DNA of 64,000 nt from an uncultured Bacteroidales bacterium (GCA_902787185.1 CADAFP010000001.1:59033-123032), one strand, 5' to 3'. Positions 50,549 to 60,158 are shown, counted from the stretch's first letter. The notes: a model not told the origin generated them from the sequence alone. Numbers and translations: made by a program.

Positions 50549-52417
50549 CTAACTGTCAGATAGTTCCAGCCAGCGCATTTCTTTCTCGTCAAGCAAGTCT
50601 TTTACCTCTTGGTAGCGGGCTGCCCGGGTGGCCACGTCGTCAAGTGTTTCACCGCTGGCAAAAAGGGCGTCCAACTCGGCTTTTTCTTTATTGAGGGCTT
50701 CCAATTCGTTGTTGAGCTGCTCTAATTCCCGTTGTTCCTTGTAACTGAGTCGTTTCTTGTCGCTGCGGTTGGCCCATGTGTTCTCTTTGGGTTTTGCGGT
50801 CTCCTGTTCACGGGCGAGTTGTGCCGCTTCTTGCTCATGGCGCTGTTTCCAGGCACGGTACTCGCTATAGTTGCCGGGGAAGTCCTTGACATGGCCGTTG
50901 CCTGTAAACACAAACGTGTGATCCACCGTGCGGTCCATAAAGAATCGGTCGTGGCTCACGATGATGACACATCCGTTAAACTGCGACAGGTATTCCTCAA
51001 GGATTTCAAGCGTAGATATGTCCAGGTCGTTGGTCGGCTCATCGAGGATGAGGAAATTGGGCTTGGTCATCAGCACCATTGCCAAATACAATCGTCGGCG
51101 CTCGCCACCGCTCAGTTTGGCGATATACTTCTGCTGGTCTTGGGGCGTGAACAGGAAGTGGTTCAGCCACGCCATGGCGGTGTAATGATGTTTCTCGTCA
51201 AAGTAGATGTATTCGGCCACGTCCCTCACGGCGTCAATCACCCGTTTGCCCTCGTCAAAGTGCATTCCCTCCTGGCTGTAATGGGCAAACTTGACGGTCT
51301 CGCCAATCTCAAAGTAGCCGCTGTCGGGTTTGACCATGTCAAGCAACAGCTTGATGAATGTGGTCTTGCCCACGCCGTTATCGCCCACAATACCCAATTT
51401 CTCGTAGCGGGCAAACGTGTAGTTGAAGTCATCAAGAATCACCTTGTCGCCGAAGCGTTTGCACACATGGTGTGCGGTAAAGATTTTCTTCCCAATATAG
51501 GCGCTCTTGACGTTCAGTTCCACCTCGCCGTCGTCGTGACGCTGTTGTGCCCGTTCTTGCAGGTCATAGAAGGCGTCAATCCTGTACTGCGCCTTGTGGG
51601 CACGGGCCTGCGGTTGGCGGCGCATCCAGTCCAACTCGGTGCGCAGCAGGTTGCGGGCGCGTTCCACTTGGGCATTCTGCGCCTCGATGCGCTCGGCGCG
51701 TTTCTCCAGATAATAGTTGTAATTGCCGCTATAGGAGAAGATGCTGTGCTGGTCCATCTCCAGGATGCGGTTGCAGATGTTATCCAGAAAATAGCGGTCA
51801 TGAGTCACCATCAGCAAGGTCACCCGGCTGCGTTGCAGGTAATTCTCCAGCCACTCGATCATGTCGATGTCCAAGTGGTTGGTCGGCTCGTCGAGGATCA
51901 GCATCTGCGGCTCATCAATCAATAGCCGGGCCAGGGCCACACGTTTCACCTGGCCGCCGCTCAACTCTTTGACAGGCTGGTTGTAGTCGGTGATTTTGAG
52001 TTGGGTGAGAATCTGTTTGAAGCGCTCCTCGTAGTCCCATGCCACATTGGCGTCCATCGCCTGGATGGCAGCGGTAATGGCATCGCTGTCACCTGTGCGC
52101 AGGGCTTTCTCGTAGGCATGAATAGCCCCCGACCTGGGGTCGTCACCGTGCAGGCAGGCGTCAAGCACGGTGTGGGCTCCACCCAGGTCAGGTAACTGCG
52201 GCAGGTAACCCACACGCAGGTTGTTGCGGTAGATGACCGTGCCACTGTCTTGTGAAGCGATGCCTGCGAGGATGTCGAGTAGGGTGGACTTGCCGGTGCC
52301 GTTTTTGGCGATAAGCCCGATTTTCTCACCTTCGGCCACACCGAAGGTCAGATCCTCAAAGAGCACATCGACACCAAATGCCTTGCTCAACCCCTCAACC
52401 TGAAGATAACTCACCAT
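50549..52417 (-). CDS. ABC-F family ATPase (Uup-like)
   Basis: 622 residues, two ABC domains in one chain without membrane segments. Domain 1: Walker A GLIAKNGTGKSTLLD, signature KELSGGQVKRVALARL, Walker B MLILDEPTNHLDIDM. The linker (about 235-315, rich in Arg, Gln and Glu) is the ribosome-binding arm region. Domain 2: GDNGVGKTT, KLSGGERRRLYLAMVL, FLILDEPTNDLDIS. The C-terminal coiled-coil (LSYKEQRELEQLNNELEAL ... AELDALF) is typical of Uup, which binds DNA or ribosomes. ABC-F proteins act on translating ribosomes. ATG 52417 (MVSYLQVEGLSKAFG) is chosen; the longer form from 52456 adds MSWRCHDNLNIND, unlike the family. Confidence 0.92.
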   Translation of the reverse strand: MVSYLQVEGLSKAFGVDVLFEDLTFGVAEGEKIGLIAKNGTGKSTLLDILAGIASQDSGTVIYRNNLRVGYLPQLPDLGGAHTVLDACLHGDDPRSGAIHAYEKALRTGDSDAITAAIQAMDANVAWDYEERFKQILTQLKITDYNQPVKELSGGQVKRVALARLLIDEPQMLILDEPTNHLDIDMIEWLENYLQRSRVTLLMVTHDRYFLDNICNRILEMDQHSIFSYSGNYNYYLEKRAERIEAQNAQVERARNLLRTELDWMRRQPQARAHKAQYRIDAFYDLQERAQQRHDDGEVELNVKSAYIGKKIFTAHHVCKRFGDKVILDDFNYTFARYEKLGIVGDNGVGKTTFIKLLLDMVKPDSGYFEIGETVKFAHYSQEGMHFDEGKRVIDAVRDVAEYIYFDEKHHYTAMAWLNHFLFTPQDQQKYIAKLSGGERRRLYLAMVLMTKPNFLILDEPTNDLDISTLEILEEYLSQFNGCVIIVSHDRFFMDRTVDHTFVFTGNGHVKDFPGNYSEYRAWKQRHEQEAAQLAREQETAKPKENTWANRSDKKRLSYKEQRELEQLNNELEALNKEKAELDALFASGETLDDVATRAARYQEVKDLLDEKEMRWLELSDS

Positions 52418-52460
52418 ATCATTGATGTTCAGATTGTCGTGGCATCGCCACGACATACTA

Positions 52461-53759
52461 TTAAGAGAAGAACTTTTTCATCACCTTGATCATGTTCACG
52501 TGGTCGTCACATGAACCGGTCTCGCGCACCGAGTGCATGGCCAGCACGGGATTGCCCACGTCAACGCCTTCGATGTCGAGCTGCCCGGTGAGGATATTGC
52601 CCAACGTCGAACCACCAGCCACGTCGCTATGGTTCACGAAGTACTGGAACGGGGCACCGGCACTCTCGCACAGGCTCTTGAAGATGGCTGCCGAGTGGGC
52701 ATCACTCATATATTTGCAGTTGGCATTGACCTTAATGCACGGACCGCCGCCCAACGAGGGATGGTTGGTCGGGTCATATTTCTCGGGATAGTTGGGATGG
52801 AAGGCATGGGCATTGTCGGCCGAAATCATGAACGTACGGTGAATGGCGCGCCCGAAGTCCTCAAAGTCGCCTCCCAACGCCATGACGAGACGCAACAGCA
52901 TGTTGCCCAGCACGGGCGAGTGGGCGCCCTGCTTGGTACCACTACCTGTCTCCTCGTTGTCAAAGATGGCTGCCACTAGTGTGGCGTCTTTGTCCTTGGC
53001 CTCGGTGATGGCGGTGATGGCAGCATGCACCATGCTCAGGTCATCGAGACGCCCAGCCGAGATGAATTCATTGTTCAGGCCGAACAGGCTTGCCTTGCTC
53101 ACATCGTAGAGCATCAGGTCAAAGTCCAGAATATCGGCAGCCTCGACCTGCAACTCATCGGCAACAAGGTTAAGCAGCGTGTTCTGCCACTCAAAGTCCT
53201 TGTTAATCTTGGCGAGGATGGGCAGCATGTCTTTCTGTTTCGAGAGGTGGTTGCCCTCGTTGACGGCGCGGTTGAAGTGGATGGCGAGGTGCGAGATGCA
53301 CATCAACGGACGTTCAATCTTCAGGAGCTTGGTCACGGGATGCAGTGCGTCTTTGCCCTTGAGCAGCACGCGACCTGCCAGCGACAGAGGACGGTCAAAC
53401 CATGTGTACAGAATCGGACCGCCATACACCTCGGTATTCAGCCGCAGGATGCCGCCATCGCCAGGGATTTCGGCTGCAGGCTTGATTCTGAAGCAGGGCG
53501 AGTCGCTGTGCGCGGCAATGATTTTGAATCCCGTGTCGGCAGGTTTCTTTTTGCCCACCTGCACGGCAAACACGGCGCTGTCGTTCTTGGTGAAAAAGAA
53601 CTTCTCGCCAGCCTTGGCGCTCATCTTGTCGTCAATCTTTTTCTCCTTAAAACCGTTAGCGGTAAGGATTTTCTTCACGCTGTCCACTGCCAGGAAATTG
53701 CAAGGACTGTTATCCAGAAACTCGAGCAAATTGCTCACATACTGATCTGTCTTCTTCAT
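52461..53759 (-). CDS. M18 family aminopeptidase (aspartyl aminopeptidase type)
   Basis: 432 residues. M18 zinc ligands: His in AAHSDSPCFRIKP, Asp in SAGRLDDLSMVHA, Glu-Glu in AIFDNEETGSGTKQGA, Asp in FMISADNAHAFHPNY and His in YFVNHSDVAGGSTLG. The two-metal aminopeptidase removes N-terminal acidic (or other) residues from peptides, usually as a dodecamer in the cytoplasm. Lies 43 bp upstream of the ABC-F gene on the same strand (likely co-transcribed) and 64 bp downstream of DUF5063. Confidence 0.93.
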   Translation of the reverse strand: MKKTDQYVSNLLEFLDNSPCNFLAVDSVKKILTANGFKEKKIDDKMSAKAGEKFFFTKNDSAVFAVQVGKKKPADTGFKIIAAHSDSPCFRIKPAAEIPGDGGILRLNTEVYGGPILYTWFDRPLSLAGRVLLKGKDALHPVTKLLKIERPLMCISHLAIHFNRAVNEGNHLSKQKDMLPILAKINKDFEWQNTLLNLVADELQVEAADILDFDLMLYDVSKASLFGLNNEFISAGRLDDLSMVHAAITAITEAKDKDATLVAAIFDNEETGSGTKQGAHSPVLGNMLLRLVMALGGDFEDFGRAIHRTFMISADNAHAFHPNYPEKYDPTNHPSLGGGPCIKVNANCKYMSDAHSAAIFKSLCESAGAPFQYFVNHSDVAGGSTLGNILTGQLDIEGVDVGNPVLAMHSVRETGSCDDHVNMIKVMKKFFS

Positions 53760-53823
53760 TGTGTATATTGTTAGTTAGTTTTTTGTTGTCACAATAGCTT
53801 GTGCCGAGCCATTTCCTCGGCCA

Positions 53824-54324
53824 TTATAACCCATAATAAACCGCGTTTAACGCCCTCAACACGTTGCACAACGTTTGTCCCCAGTAATTGATGAAGTTGA
53901 TTTTGCACTGGCACAGCATTTCGTGTTGTGTCTCGGTCAGCGCATCCTGTATCGAGTGAATCAGGTTAAAGAACTCCTGATACAGGTCGGCAAGATTCTC
54001 CGAGACAGATGCCGAAATGGGCGTGTCACTGTATTTCATGTCGTCCAGGAAGACTTCAAGGTAGATGTCTTCCTCAGCCATGATGAGTTCAACACGCGAC
54101 CGCACCAAGTCATACACATCTTCTTCCAGTGCGGGGTCGATGAACTCCTCGCTATAGGTGTCGTCATCGATGTCGTTGATAGTGATGTATAACCTTGGCA
54201 GCAGTTTCAGCATTTGGGCCACAAATTGGTCTCGCGACTCACATTCTTGGGCGCGTTCCATTGCGTGGCAATATTCATTGGCAAGGGCGATAAACGCCAA
54301 CTCATTAGGTGTCAATTTCTCCAT
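53824..54324 (-). CDS. DUF5063 family protein
   Basis: 166 residues, acidic, all-helical by appearance (FIALANEYCHAMERAQECES, QMLKLLPRLYITINDIDDD, ELIMAEEDIYLEVFLDDMKY, EFFNLIHSIQDALTETQHEM). It matches the DUF5063 family found in Bacteroidetes and some other bacteria; no signal peptide. Function unknown. Its ATG (54324) shares one base with the stop of nadD (TAATG), so translation is coupled; the pairing nadD-DUF5063 may hint at NAD metabolism but is only context. Confidence 0.85.
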   Translation of the reverse strand: MEKLTPNELAFIALANEYCHAMERAQECESRDQFVAQMLKLLPRLYITINDIDDDTYSEEFIDPALEEDVYDLVRSRVELIMAEEDIYLEVFLDDMKYSDTPISASVSENLADLYQEFFNLIHSIQDALTETQHEMLCQCKINFINYWGQTLCNVLRALNAVYYGL

Positions 54325-54920
54325 TATTCTTGTTGTTCAGGTTGATGGTACAGGTGATTACGCTGGATGTATTCCAGCACTTCGTCTGGCACATAGTAAC
54401 GCACACTCTGCCCCTTGGCAAGCCGTTCCCTAATCATGGTCGATGACAACTCAATAATCGGTGCATCGACAAGTGTGACACGCTCTTTCTTGTCGTCAGG
54501 AATGCTCACTTCATAGCCCAGGCGGGGATAGACAAGCAGATGATATTTGGCAAGAATCTCCTCACTGCTGCGCCATTTGCCGAACACCGTCCAGTTGTCA
54601 GCGCCGATAACCAGATAGAACTCGTCGTTGGGGAACTTCTCTTGCAACGTGTTCAGCGTGTCGATGGTATAGGATGGCTTGGGCATGGTGAACTCAAACG
54701 CAGACGTCTCCATGCCCTCCATCGGGCGAGACACCATCTCCACCATACGCAGGCGGTCGGTGTCGGCAACCTGCCGCTCCTTATCGGCTTTCAACGGATT
54801 CACAGGCGACACCATGAACCACAACTGGTCCACAATCCCGCTGCTGATGACGTATTGCGCAATAATCGCGTGCCCAACATGTATCGGGTCAAACGACCCC
54901 CCAAAAATACCGATTCTCAT
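54324..54920 (-). CDS. nadD: Nicotinate-nucleotide adenylyltransferase NadD
   Basis: 198 residues. Starts MRIGIFGGSFDPIHVGHAI with the nucleotidyltransferase GSFDPxHxGH motif, then FMVSPVNPLK, the substrate loop YLVIGADNWTVFGKW and the C-terminal IIELSSTMIRERLAKGQ (SSTxIR). It makes deamido-NAD from NaMN and ATP. ATG 54920 is chosen since the frame's upstream start (54974) lies in the -33 box of a textbook promoter. Overlaps the DUF5063 gene by one base. Confidence 0.95.
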   Translation of the reverse strand: MRIGIFGGSFDPIHVGHAIIAQYVISSGIVDQLWFMVSPVNPLKADKERQVADTDRLRMVEMVSRPMEGMETSAFEFTMPKPSYTIDTLNTLQEKFPNDEFYLVIGADNWTVFGKWRSSEEILAKYHLLVYPRLGYEVSIPDDKKERVTLVDAPIIELSSTMIRERLAKGQSVRYYVPDEVLEYIQRNHLYHQPEQQE

Positions 54921-54943
54921 GACTGTTGATGTGACTTTCACCG

Positions 54944-54975
54944 CAAAATTAATGAGATTCGTGTTAAATCCCAAA
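54944..54975 (-). promoter_or_regulatory. Promoter of nadD-DUF5063
   Basis: On the minus strand TTTG (54975-54972), exactly 20 bases, TAATTTTG (54951-54944); start codon 54920. Confidence 0.78.
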
Positions 54976-55115
54976 TTTTTCCCAAGTTTTCCATTCCACC
55001 AGCCCAGTCCGTTCCCACCTTCCCGTGTGACTGTTCCGTGCGCGGCGGCTCTGCCGCCTTAAAATTCCCCTATGCCGCAACATCGTCGTGGCTCCAGAAT
55101 ATATCCATCCCAAAA

Positions 55116-55147
55116 CTTGCCTATTAGAAATAATTACCCTAACTTTG
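55116..55147 (+). promoter_or_regulatory. Isolated promoter in the nadD/surface-protein gap
   Basis: CTTG (55116-55119), 20 bases, TAACTTTG (55140-55147), about 370 bases upstream of the large surface-protein gene. It may drive that gene through a long leader, a small RNA, or the 38-codon frame at 55156. Confidence 0.55.
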
Positions 55148-55155
55148 TAGCCGAT

Positions 55156-55272
55156 ATGGTGGCAACCAACGGCCACCATGTCAAGACATTTTGGATAAAA
55201 GGAAAGGCGTTTCTGCTTTATCCCTGTCTTAGAAATCGCCAGTTTCAAACCACTGGGAAAAGCAGTCAATGA
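55156..55272 (+). CDS. Possible small protein (38 residues)
   Basis: ATG lies nine bases after a promoter -7 box; the frame reads MVATNGHHVKTFWIKGKAFL, then a basic tail, and ends at TGA 55270-55272. It has no recognised family and no ribosome site. It could be an expressed small peptide, a leader peptide of the downstream gene, or chance. The rest of the gap (55273-55506) shows no supported gene. Confidence 0.25.
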   Translation: MVATNGHHVKTFWIKGKAFLLYPCLRNRQFQTTGKSSQ

Positions 55273-55506
55273 CGCTCATGCGTGCTTTTAAACCACCCCG
55301 ATTCTGCATGGGGTGCCGTGATAAAGCATGGCGTGGGGTGGGACTGTTTATTGGTGGTGAGGCGTTTGGCGATGCCCTAAGACAAATAGACAGAACATCG
55401 TCCTCACGCCCTTTCTTTTTAACCGTCCAACTAACCACCAAAACCTATTACTACTAACCCCAGTCGAGCCAATGGAGGACATGGAACGGCATTAAAAAAC
55501 AGTTTG

Positions 55507-58500
55507 ATGCTTATGAAAAAAATACTTCTACTATTGTTGATGCTACTAACCGTAAGCACAGCGTGGGCTTACATCCCATCTGAACCTGAACCCACATGGG
55601 CTCCAACACCCACCATAGTCTTAGTTAATGGCAAAGTTTATGCTGAGTGTCCTGGCTATAACGTCGTATTGATGATGGATGGCATTGAGGTTGACAATCC
55701 TTATACCTTGCCTGAGCCCACCTATTATGAGGAACAAGTAATCGAGTTCAGTGCCTACACCATTGCTAATGATGAGACGTACAACAGTGACTTGGTTTAC
55801 TTTATAGTCACTATTGCAGCTATTGTTCCCGAGTTTACCGCTACTCCCGTCATCTACGTTGAGTACAACTTCGAGGAAGAGTATGCTATGATCAGCGCTT
55901 CCGGTTATGGTACAGTTAAACTGTACATCGATGGCATGGAGGTTCAGAATCCCTTCGTGTATCTTTTCCAGGATGATGAGCAGGAGATCGTTGTAACCGC
56001 TACCGCTCAGGAAGAGGGTAAGGAGATCAGCGAGACTGCTGAGGAGACCTATGTAATTCCCGCTAAGACTACGGAGCCCGTTGTTCCCGAGGTTACCGTC
56101 AAGCCCGAGATTACCTGGGTCGTTGACATGGATGCTGAGACCGTAACCATCACCGCTACCGGTAATGGTCTGGTTATCCTCTACAACGACGACGTTGAGG
56201 TTGTCCGCGGCGAGGGTGTTGCTGAGTATGTAGTTCCCTTCACCGAGGATCCCGAAGGTGAGGAGATGGGCTTCAGCGCTACCGCTCAGGAATATGGCAA
56301 AGAAGTCAGCGATTACGCTGTTGCAACCATTTTTGTTCCTGGCATCCAGTCCGACGATCCCTACCAGACCCCCGCTCCTGAGGTCACTACTGAGTTGACC
56401 GATGAAGCTATGGTTTTCACGGCTACAGGTGAGGGAAATGTGACGCTCTACATTCAACGAATAGACAACTGGACAGGTGAGATAACCACCGAGTACTACA
56501 CAGGCGAAGGCAGCATAGAAGTTCCCGTCGCACGTGAAAGTGAAGTTTTTTACGTGAACGTTTGGGCTACCGCTCAACGTGATGACGATGCACTCATCGG
56601 CACCTATGAGATCGAATACCTTATAGAAATCCCCGCTCTAGATGGCATAGATCCTGATCCCGAAGACCCCCATTATCATGGGATTTGGGTCGTAACCATC
56701 GATAAAAACGGTGAGGAAATCTGGCAAGAACTCCTGCATGGTGAGGACAACTACTACTTTAGTAATACCATTGGCTTGGATTACACCACTTATGGCGGCT
56801 ATATTCCTGGCATCGAACCAAAACCACAGGTCCCTTTATACTTTGTAATTAATGGTAGGATTTATGGAGCATTGGATCCTTATACTGAAGTTGACCTTAC
56901 TGCGACGTCCGATGGTTTAGTTGTTTCTAACCCACTGTATGAAAATGACTTCGACAACATCGATTATTATACTCTTCCCGCTGGTCATTATTATAAACTG
57001 ACTGTATCTAAGTTACAAGGTTATGAATATAGTTTCACTGCAGTATATGCAGGTGGAACAGGAGATGACCCCGAGGGATATGTTAATTCTGAAGAACATA
57101 TAGGCAATACTTATTTCACTGTTGACAAGGCTCTTATTCTTAAAGGTGACTATCAAACCTTCAGAGCACATGTCGGTTTTAAAGAAGAATATGCCGACAA
57201 GGTGAGTGATGTGCAGTTAATAGTATATTTGCCTTCATACTGTCCGTTGATTGAAAATTCGGTAATGGTTGGGAGGTATGTAAATGATTATACCCTTTCA
57301 GCATATGATATTAGTAGGATTAGCAAGGTTAGCATTCCTATTGCTGATGTGTCAAAAGAAATCAGTTTGTGTGCCACCCCAGGTAAGGAAGGATTCTTTG
57401 ATTCTCAGGCATATATTCGCTATCAGTTAGATGGTGGAAAATACATGGCATCAATTGGTACTGTGCTGTTTAATGTCGTGGATGCCTCGATATATGTAAC
57501 TTCTGTTACAGGTGACCCCATGATAACAGTTTATGGTATGGCGGCTGGTGGAAAGACAGTTAAGGTCTATGATGGTGATGTTCAGATTGCTCAAACCGAT
57601 TGTCTGGCTAATGGTTCGTGGCGTGTTACCTGTAACTTGTATAATCCTGTTAATCCGTCGGTTCACGCTATCCATGCCATTGTGGAAACAATTGATGGCC
57701 AGGAGATTTGTACAGAGTCGGTCGAGGTTGAGTACCGTGTGTCGGTTCCTCAAGTCGATAAGATTTCAATGTATAATGGCAATGAAAATGGTAACGTTTT
57801 TGATTTTGTCAATGGCACTGCATTACCAAGTTTCTATTATGTAAGTAGTATCACAGATAATAATTCTACAAAATTTACATTTGTAGCAAAATTAAAGGGC
57901 CTCACTGCATCTGTTCATAATCTGAAATTCAAAATTTTAGACACGAAACATGAAATCACTTCCATTAATGGTCAGTATTTTCCTTCTAGAAATGAATGGA
58001 TTTGCACAGTATTCTATCCAAGTTTTGACAAACTCCCGATAACAGTCGGTGTTGCGTATGACTATGTCTGGGGCAGCGTGATGTGTCATTATGAGAATGA
58101 CTTCTCAGATAACACCAACGGAGTAACGCCTAATGTGTATCCTTGCATCGATCCATCGGGATTTGTATATGAGGGCGTTCCGTCTAACCGTTTGGAAGGC
58201 GTGACCACGACTGCTTATTACAAGGACAGTAAGACTGGTGAGGCCGTGTTGTGGGATGCTGAGCAGTATGAGCAGCAGAATCCGCTGGTGACGGATGCGA
58301 ATGGCCGCTACCGCTGGGATGTGCCAGTTGGGCTGTGGCAGGTGAAGTATGAGAAGGAGGGTTTTGAGACCACCTATAGTGATTGGCTGCCCGTGCCGCC
58401 GCCTCAACTGGATGTAAACATAGGCATGGTACAGAAGACCCAGCCTGTTGTGGTCAAGGCCCATGCCTATCCGCAGGCTGTGGAACTGGAGTTTGACAAG

Positions 58501-60096
58501 TACATGTACCCCGAGACGTTGACGACTGACAACATCTCCGTGAGTGTGAACGGCAAGGCCGTGAGCGGCACCATCGAACTGCTCAATGCCGAGGTGGATG
58601 ATCCAAATGCGATAACCACCGTCCGCCGTGCTCCGGGAACGGGCTTGACTTTTGCCTCGCGCATCCGTTTTAATGCGGACCAGCCCTTTAACACCGACAT
58701 GGTTAAACTCCACGTCAAGAAGGATGTGACGACTTATGCTGGCGTTCAGATGAACGCTGATTATGAGGTTGTGCTGCCGCTTGAGGTAGAGATGCAGACC
58801 ATCGAAGCCGATAGTGATGTGGCCGTGCCCTTCATGGGCGAGAGGCTGCTGAACGTTGCCGTGCAGCCCGCTGCTGCCGCTGCGGGCAAGGTTCTGAGCG
58901 TTCGCTCTATGGCCCCGATGATTGTCACGACCGATGCCGATAACTATACTCTTGACAACAACGGTGCGGCGGTAATTACCGTGCATGGCGACCTACCTGG
59001 CGCATCATTACTATTCTATAGCATAGAGGGTTATAATCTCACGGCAAGCACTCTCGTCAATGTGACGATGGAGTCAGAGACTATCGTTGCCACGCCCACT
59101 GCGTCGATTGCCAGTGGCAGCGAGGTGGAGAAGGGCACCGCGCTGTTTCTGTTCTGCTCGACTTCCGGATCGACCATCTACTACACGTTGGACGGCAGCA
59201 GTCCGCAGGACAATACAGCAGCCCGCTTGACCTATGACGGCTCACCCATCATTATCAATAGCAATGTGACCATCAAGGCGATAGCGGTGGCCGAGGGCCT
59301 GCAGGACAGTGAGGTGGCCACGTTTACCTATCATGTGGCGAAAACCGGCATGAAGGGTGATGTGAACCTTGACGGCACGGTCAACATCGCTGACATCAAT
59401 CTCTTGATTGACTACATCCTGCGTGACCACATCACCAGCGAGATGCTGGAGCGCGGCGACGTGAACGGTGACAACACGATCAACATCGCCGACATCAATG
59501 AGGTGATTCAGATTATCTTAGGTTCAGGCACACGTGCACAGGTTCAGGTGAACACATCCGACCTGTTGCACATCAGCAACCTGACCCTGCGCCCTGGAGA
59601 GACGGGCACGATGCATGTGACGGTGGACAATGCCGCACACTACAGCGGTCTGCAATGCGACATTGTACTGCCCGACGGACTGACACTCGTCAATGTCAGC
59701 GCAACTGGCGGCAGCATGGTTGAGACAGGCGAACTGAGCACGGCCACGTCACGTGCTGTGACTTACTCCATGAGCCAGAAAACGTTTGTCGGTGAAGGCC
59801 ATGACGTGCTCACGCTGACCGTGCGCGCGGATGCCGCACTTGCCAGCGAAAGCCAGGTTGTGCTGACCGATGTCGTTCTCGCCGATGTTCAAGGCCGAGC
59901 TTGGTATGCTCAAGATTGCACTGCCATGGTGAACAACGCCTCGGGCATCAATGACCTGAACGCAACTGGCAAGCAGGTAGCAAGCGTACGCTATTACAAC
60001 GTGGCTGGCCAAGAGATGGCTACACCCGAAGGCTTGACCATTCAAGTGACCACATACACCGACGGCACACGTAGTGCTACGCGTTTGGTCAAGTAA
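55507..60096 (+). CDS. Large multi-module surface protein with dockerin and cohesin-like modules
   Basis: 1529 residues. Signal peptide (MLMKKILLLLLMLLTVSTAWA); four tandem beta-sandwich modules of about 85 residues (about 35-385; each with GxVxLYxDG and VTATAQEEGKE-like strands); a middle region (about 385-880) of beta domains; a prealbumin-like module (about 885-975; LEGVTTTAYYKDSKTGEAVL, DANGRYRWDVPVG); Ig-like domains; a chitobiase-type C-terminal domain (about 1190-1275; GSTIYYTLDGSSPQ); a dockerin (about 1283-1338; GDVNLDGTVNIADINLLIDY and GDVNGDNTINIADINEVIQI); a cohesin-like domain (about 1348-1475; LRPGETGTMHVTVDNAAHYS, LQCDIVLPDGLTLVNVSA); and a short tail (RYYNVAGQEM, DGTRSATRLVK) like type IX sorting tails. 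Start ATG 55507 or 55513; a TTG just upstream is not used. The last third is clearly more GC-rich than the middle. Confidence 0.85.
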   Translation: MLMKKILLLLLMLLTVSTAWAYIPSEPEPTWAPTPTIVLVNGKVYAECPGYNVVLMMDGIEVDNPYTLPEPTYYEEQVIEFSAYTIANDETYNSDLVYFIVTIAAIVPEFTATPVIYVEYNFEEEYAMISASGYGTVKLYIDGMEVQNPFVYLFQDDEQEIVVTATAQEEGKEISETAEETYVIPAKTTEPVVPEVTVKPEITWVVDMDAETVTITATGNGLVILYNDDVEVVRGEGVAEYVVPFTEDPEGEEMGFSATAQEYGKEVSDYAVATIFVPGIQSDDPYQTPAPEVTTELTDEAMVFTATGEGNVTLYIQRIDNWTGEITTEYYTGEGSIEVPVARESEVFYVNVWATAQRDDDALIGTYEIEYLIEIPALDGIDPDPEDPHYHGIWVVTIDKNGEEIWQELLHGEDNYYFSNTIGLDYTTYGGYIPGIEPKPQVPLYFVINGRIYGALDPYTEVDLTATSDGLVVSNPLYENDFDNIDYYTLPAGHYYKLTVSKLQGYEYSFTAVYAGGTGDDPEGYVNSEEHIGNTYFTVDKALILKGDYQTFRAHVGFKEEYADKVSDVQLIVYLPSYCPLIENSVMVGRYVNDYTLSAYDISRISKVSIPIADVSKEISLCATPGKEGFFDSQAYIRYQLDGGKYMASIGTVLFNVVDASIYVTSVTGDPMITVYGMAAGGKTVKVYDGDVQIAQTDCLANGSWRVTCNLYNPVNPSVHAIHAIVETIDGQEICTESVEVEYRVSVPQVDKISMYNGNENGNVFDFVNGTALPSFYYVSSITDNNSTKFTFVAKLKGLTASVHNLKFKILDTKHEITSINGQYFPSRNEWICTVFYPSFDKLPITVGVAYDYVWGSVMCHYENDFSDNTNGVTPNVYPCIDPSGFVYEGVPSNRLEGVTTTAYYKDSKTGEAVLWDAEQYEQQNPLVTDANGRYRWDVPVGLWQVKYEKEGFETTYSDWLPVPPPQLDVNIGMVQKTQPVVVKAHAYPQAVELEFDKYMYPETLTTDNISVSVNGKAVSGTIELLNAEVDDPNAITTVRRAPGTGLTFASRIRFNADQPFNTDMVKLHVKKDVTTYAGVQMNADYEVVLPLEVEMQTIEADSDVAVPFMGERLLNVAVQPAAAAAGKVLSVRSMAPMIVTTDADNYTLDNNGAAVITVHGDLPGASLLFYSIEGYNLTASTLVNVTMESETIVATPTASIASGSEVEKGTALFLFCSTSGSTIYYTLDGSSPQDNTAARLTYDGSPIIINSNVTIKAIAVAEGLQDSEVATFTYHVAKTGMKGDVNLDGTVNIADINLLIDYILRDHITSEMLERGDVNGDNTINIADINEVIQIILGSGTRAQVQVNTSDLLHISNLTLRPGETGTMHVTVDNAAHYSGLQCDIVLPDGLTLVNVSATGGSMVETGELSTATSRAVTYSMSQKTFVGEGHDVLTLTVRADAALASESQVVLTDVVLADVQGRAWYAQDCTAMVNNASGINDLNATGKQVASVRYYNVAGQEMATPEGLTIQVTTYTDGTRSATRLVK

Positions 60097-60122
60097 CTGC
60101 AATCATTTGACAATAAGATTTC

Positions 60123-60158
60123 AACCGCCCGTGGGAAAACTCCCTTCGGGCGGTTGTT
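60123..60158 (+). terminator. Intrinsic terminator after the surface-protein gene
   Basis: AACCGCCCG, an inner GGGA-AAAC-TCCC stem, CGGGCGGTT, then GTTGTT. It lies 26 bases after the stop. It may also stop the leftward M16 transcript, for which AAC-rich sequence gives no U-run. Confidence 0.8.

Noticed and set aside
54921-54974. Upstream start (54974) for nadD
   Set aside because: It falls in the -33 box of the promoter; the NadD fold begins at MRIGIFGG.
55229-55457. Short frames on both strands between nadD and the surface-protein gene
   Set aside because: No family resemblance, no ribosome site, overlapping each other; treated as chance.
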